A DNA stretch of 64,000 bases from Doris montereyensis (lineage: Eukaryota; Mollusca; Gastropoda; Nudibranchia; Dorididae), in NCBI GenBank assembly GCA_037039925.1, contig JAXRKP010001011.1:68501-132500 (forward strand), given 5' to 3'. The position numbers and the translations under genes are program-made. The notes beneath the pieces are model-generated. The model worked only from the letters and a program-made list of their open reading frames with translations, was not told the DNA's origin and made no database searches. Shown in pieces: positions 61,204 through 64,000 of this stretch (position 1 is its first letter; every line of letters begins with the position of its first letter).

Positions 61204-63285
61204 CAGTTCAAACATTGTAGCTGTTGATGCTTGTCTTCGATAGATTTGCCCGGAGTTCAATGGTTGTAGCTGTTAGTGCTTGTCTTCGATAGATTTGTCT
61301 GAGTTCAATGGTTGTAGTTGTTGATGCTTGTCTTCGATAGATTTGCTCAGAGTTCAATGGTTATAGCTGTTGATGTTTGTCTACGGTAGATTTGCCCGGA
61401 GTTCAATGGTTGTAGCTGTTGGTGCTTTTTCTTAGATATATTTGCCCGGAGTTCAGTGGTTGTAGCTGTTGATGCTTGTCTTAGATATATTTGCCCTGAG
61501 TTCAATGGTTGTAGCTCTTGCTTCTTGTCTTAGATATGTTTGCCCGGAGTTCAATGGTTGTAGCTGTTGGTGCTTGTCTTCAATAAATTTGCCTGGAGTT
61601 AAATGGTTGTAGCTGTTGATGCTTGTCTTCGATATATTTGCCCAGAGTTCAATGGTTGTAGCTGTTGGTGCTTGTCTTAGATATGTTTGCCCGGAGTTCA
61701 ATGGCTGTAGCTGTTGATGCTTGTCTTCGATATATTTGCCCAGAGTTCAATGGTTGTAGCTGTTGGTGCTTGTCTTCAATAACATTTCCCGGAGTTCAAT
61801 GGCTGTAGCTGTTGATGCTTGTTTTAGATGTGTTTGCCCGGAGTTCAGTGGTTCTAGCTGTTGATGCTTGTCTCCGATATATTTGCCCTGAGTTCAATGG
61901 TTGTTGCTGTTGGTGCTTGTCTTCAATAAATTTTCCCGGAATTCAATGGTTGTCGCTGTTGATGCTTGTCTTAGATATGTTTGCCCGGAGTTCAGTGGTT
62001 GTAGCTGTTGATACTTGTCTGCGATAGATTTGCCCTGAGTTCAATGGCTGTAGCTGTTGATGCTTGTCTGCGATAGATTTGCCCGGAGTTCAATGGTTGT
62101 AGCTGTTGATGTTTGTCTACGGTAGATTTGCCCGGATTTCAATGGCTGTAGCTGTTGATGCTTGTCTTAGATATGCTTGCCCGGAGTTTAGTGGTTGTAG
62201 CTGTTGATGCTTGTCTCCGATATATTTGCCCGGAGTTCAATGGCTGTAGCTGTTGATGCTTGTCTTCAATAAATTTGCCAGGAGTTCAATGGTTGTAGTT
62301 GTTGATGCGTGTCTTAGATATATTTTGCCCTGAGTTCAATAGTTGTAGCTGTTGATGCTTGTCTATATTAGATTTGCCATGAGTTCAATGACTGTAGCTG
62401 TTGGTGTTTGTCTACGGTAGATTTGCCCTGAGTTCAATGGTTGTAGCTGTTGATTCTTGTTTACAGTAGATTTGCCCTGAGTTCAATCGTTGTAGCTGTT
62501 GATGCTTGTCTGCAGTAGATTTTCCTGAGTTCAATGGTTGTAGCTATTTGTGCTTGTCTACGGTGTATTTGCCCGGAGTTCAATCGTTGTACTGTTGACG
62601 CTTGTCTACGGTGGATTTGCTTTGAGTTCAATTGTTGTAACTTTTTGATACTTATCTAAATAGATTAGTTCTGTTCAATCGTTGTAACCTTTGATGGTTG
62701 TTTAAGGTAAATTTGTTCTGACTTCAATTGTTGTAACTTTTGATGCTTGTCTACAGTAGATTTGCCTTTAGTTCAATTGTTGTAACTTTTGATGCTTGTC
62801 TAAGGTAGATTTGCTTTGAGTTCAATCGTTGCAGCTTTTGATGGTCGTCTAAGGTAAAGTTGTTCTGAGTTTAATCATCCTAGCTTTGATAATTGTCCAC
62901 AATAGATTTGTTCTGAGTTCAATCGTTGTAGCTTTTGATGGTTGTCTAAGACAAATTTGTTCTGAATTCAATCGTTGTAGCTTTTGATGGTTGTCTACAG
63001 TAGATTTGTTCTGAGTTGAATCGTTGTAGCTTTTGATGGTTGTCTAAGGTAGATTTGTTCTGAGTTCAATCGTTGTAGCTTTTGATGGTTGTCTACAATA
63101 GATTTGTTCTCAGTTCAATCGTTGTAGCTTTTGATGGTTGTCTAAGGTAAATTTGTTCTGAATTCAATCGTTGTAGCTTTTGATGGTTGTCTAAGGTAAA
63201 TTTGTTCTGAGTTCAATCGTTGTAGCTTTTGATGCTTGTCTACAGTAGAGTTCAATTGTTGTAACTCTTAATGCTGGTCTACGGT
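61204..63285. repeat. Tandem array of about 49-bp units, roughly 42 copies
   Basis: The unit reads GTTGATGCTTGTCTTCGATA, then GATTTGCCCGGAGTTCAATG, then GTTGTAGCT. Copies differ by a few bases. From about 62640 on a second type prevails, with TTCTGAGTTCAATCGTTGTA and TTTTGATGGTTGTCTAAGGT. The unit length is not a multiple of three and both strands are crossed by stops, so the array is not coding. It lies close to a compound microsatellite. Classed as a minisatellite or short satellite. Confidence 0.93.
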
Positions 63286-63466
63286 AAAAACATTTCTGTG
63301 TGGTTTGTATGTGGCAGAGAAACAGGGAAACTGAGAGAGAGAGAGGAGGATTTGAGGAGATAGTTAGTTGTACCATATCGTTGGAGAAGAGTCTATGTAA
63401 AAAAATAACGCACAAAAACATAAAGAATGAGAAAATCTGGTGCAAAGACTTGAGATCGGTTGTGGG

Positions 63467-63570
63467 ATAATAATAATAATAATAATAATAATGCAAAATT
63501 TATATAGCGCACCAATCCATGAGAGTCATGCTCAGGTGCGCTTTACAAAGGCTAAGACATACATCATATA
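63467..63570 (-). mobile_element. LINE 3' end fragment with (TAA)n and TATATAGCGC motif
   Basis: (TAA)n 63467-63493, then TTTATATAGCGCACCAATCC and CAGGTGCGCTTTACAAAGGC. Same layout as 47470-47600. Minus-strand orientation inferred from the ATT tail. Confidence 0.55.
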
Positions 63571-63702
63571 GTAGCTTACATAATGTACTCAATATTTAAG
63601 ATTACTATAAAATCAAGACATCTACATACACGAAAAATTGTTACAATTAAGATAAACAGTACCTAAATGACGACATGTGCTAATTACAAGATGACCCTAT
63701 AC

Positions 63703-63709
63703 ACGCGTG

Positions 63710-63742
<33 letters not shown>

Positions 63743-63786
63743 TCTCTCTCTCTCACACACACACATATACATACACACACACACAT
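63703..63786. repeat. (CA)n/(CT)n microsatellite
   Basis: CGCG start, CA run, short CT block, CA run with interruptions. Confidence 0.9.
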
Positions 63787-64000
63787 TGCAGGTGCCAACC
63801 CCTCGCACCCCCTGATAGGTCTAAAAGTCAGTTTTAAAAGTCTCCATATATAAAAATATAATAATAGTTAAAGAAGTCAAACTAAGAGATCTAAGAATAA
63901 TTACATATACATGGCAGTGTTAAAGATACCATACATGAATAAAACACCAAAACCCTTAACACGGGTTTTAGAAAATGTCAATAAGTTAAATATTATGTGA

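Noticed and set aside
61204..63285. CRISPR array or coding tandem repeat
   Set aside because: Units follow each other with no spacers, the host is eukaryotic, and the unit length is not a multiple of three.

Overview
The window is animal nuclear DNA: AT-rich, split by short exons with GT/AG introns, and full of microsatellites and interspersed repeats. Four protein genes can be rebuilt exon by exon. The mix of axonemal genes, single-copy bilaterian orthologues, tRNA-type SINEs, CR1/L2-like LINEs with ATT tails and long compound microsatellites suggests a marine invertebrate such as an echinoderm, mollusc or annelid. The sequence alone does not settle the phylum.

Layout. (1) 1-5391, minus strand: the 5' part of a radial spoke head protein 4/6 gene (RSPH4A/6A type), whose last exons lie beyond base 1. 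(2) 8656-17368, plus strand: a Salvador (SAV1) Hippo-pathway scaffold gene with two WW domains and a C-terminal SARAH domain. Its fourth intron carries a LINE that was itself hit by a TTAA-targeting element. (3) 17.4-28.6 kb: gene-free, with two TA-flanked mariner-type elements and other repeats. (4) 28582-38057, minus strand: a coiled-coil axonemal protein of the CCDC42/CFAP73 (DUF4200) family in eight exons. (5) 38620-47885, plus strand: YIPF4, a five-pass Golgi membrane protein in six exons, head-to-head with gene 4 across about 560 bp. (6) 47.9-64 kb: no gene recognised. It holds SINE copies, very long simple repeats and a 2-kb tandem array of about 49-bp units. A possible first exon of an unseen gene lies near 59.8 kb.

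Two genes serve cilia or flagella (radial spoke head and a CCDC42-type protein), one is a Hippo scaffold and one a Golgi protein. Nothing suggests they act as one pathway. The main biological interest is in the repeats: a family of about 1-kb elements whose TTAA target can be read directly from a nested insertion, several hairpin or TIR elements in introns, and the 49-bp array with two monomer types. The main technical point is that three of the four genes contain apparent single-base length errors, mostly in short homopolymers, that break otherwise conserved reading frames. This looks like residual assembly error and affects any automatic annotation.
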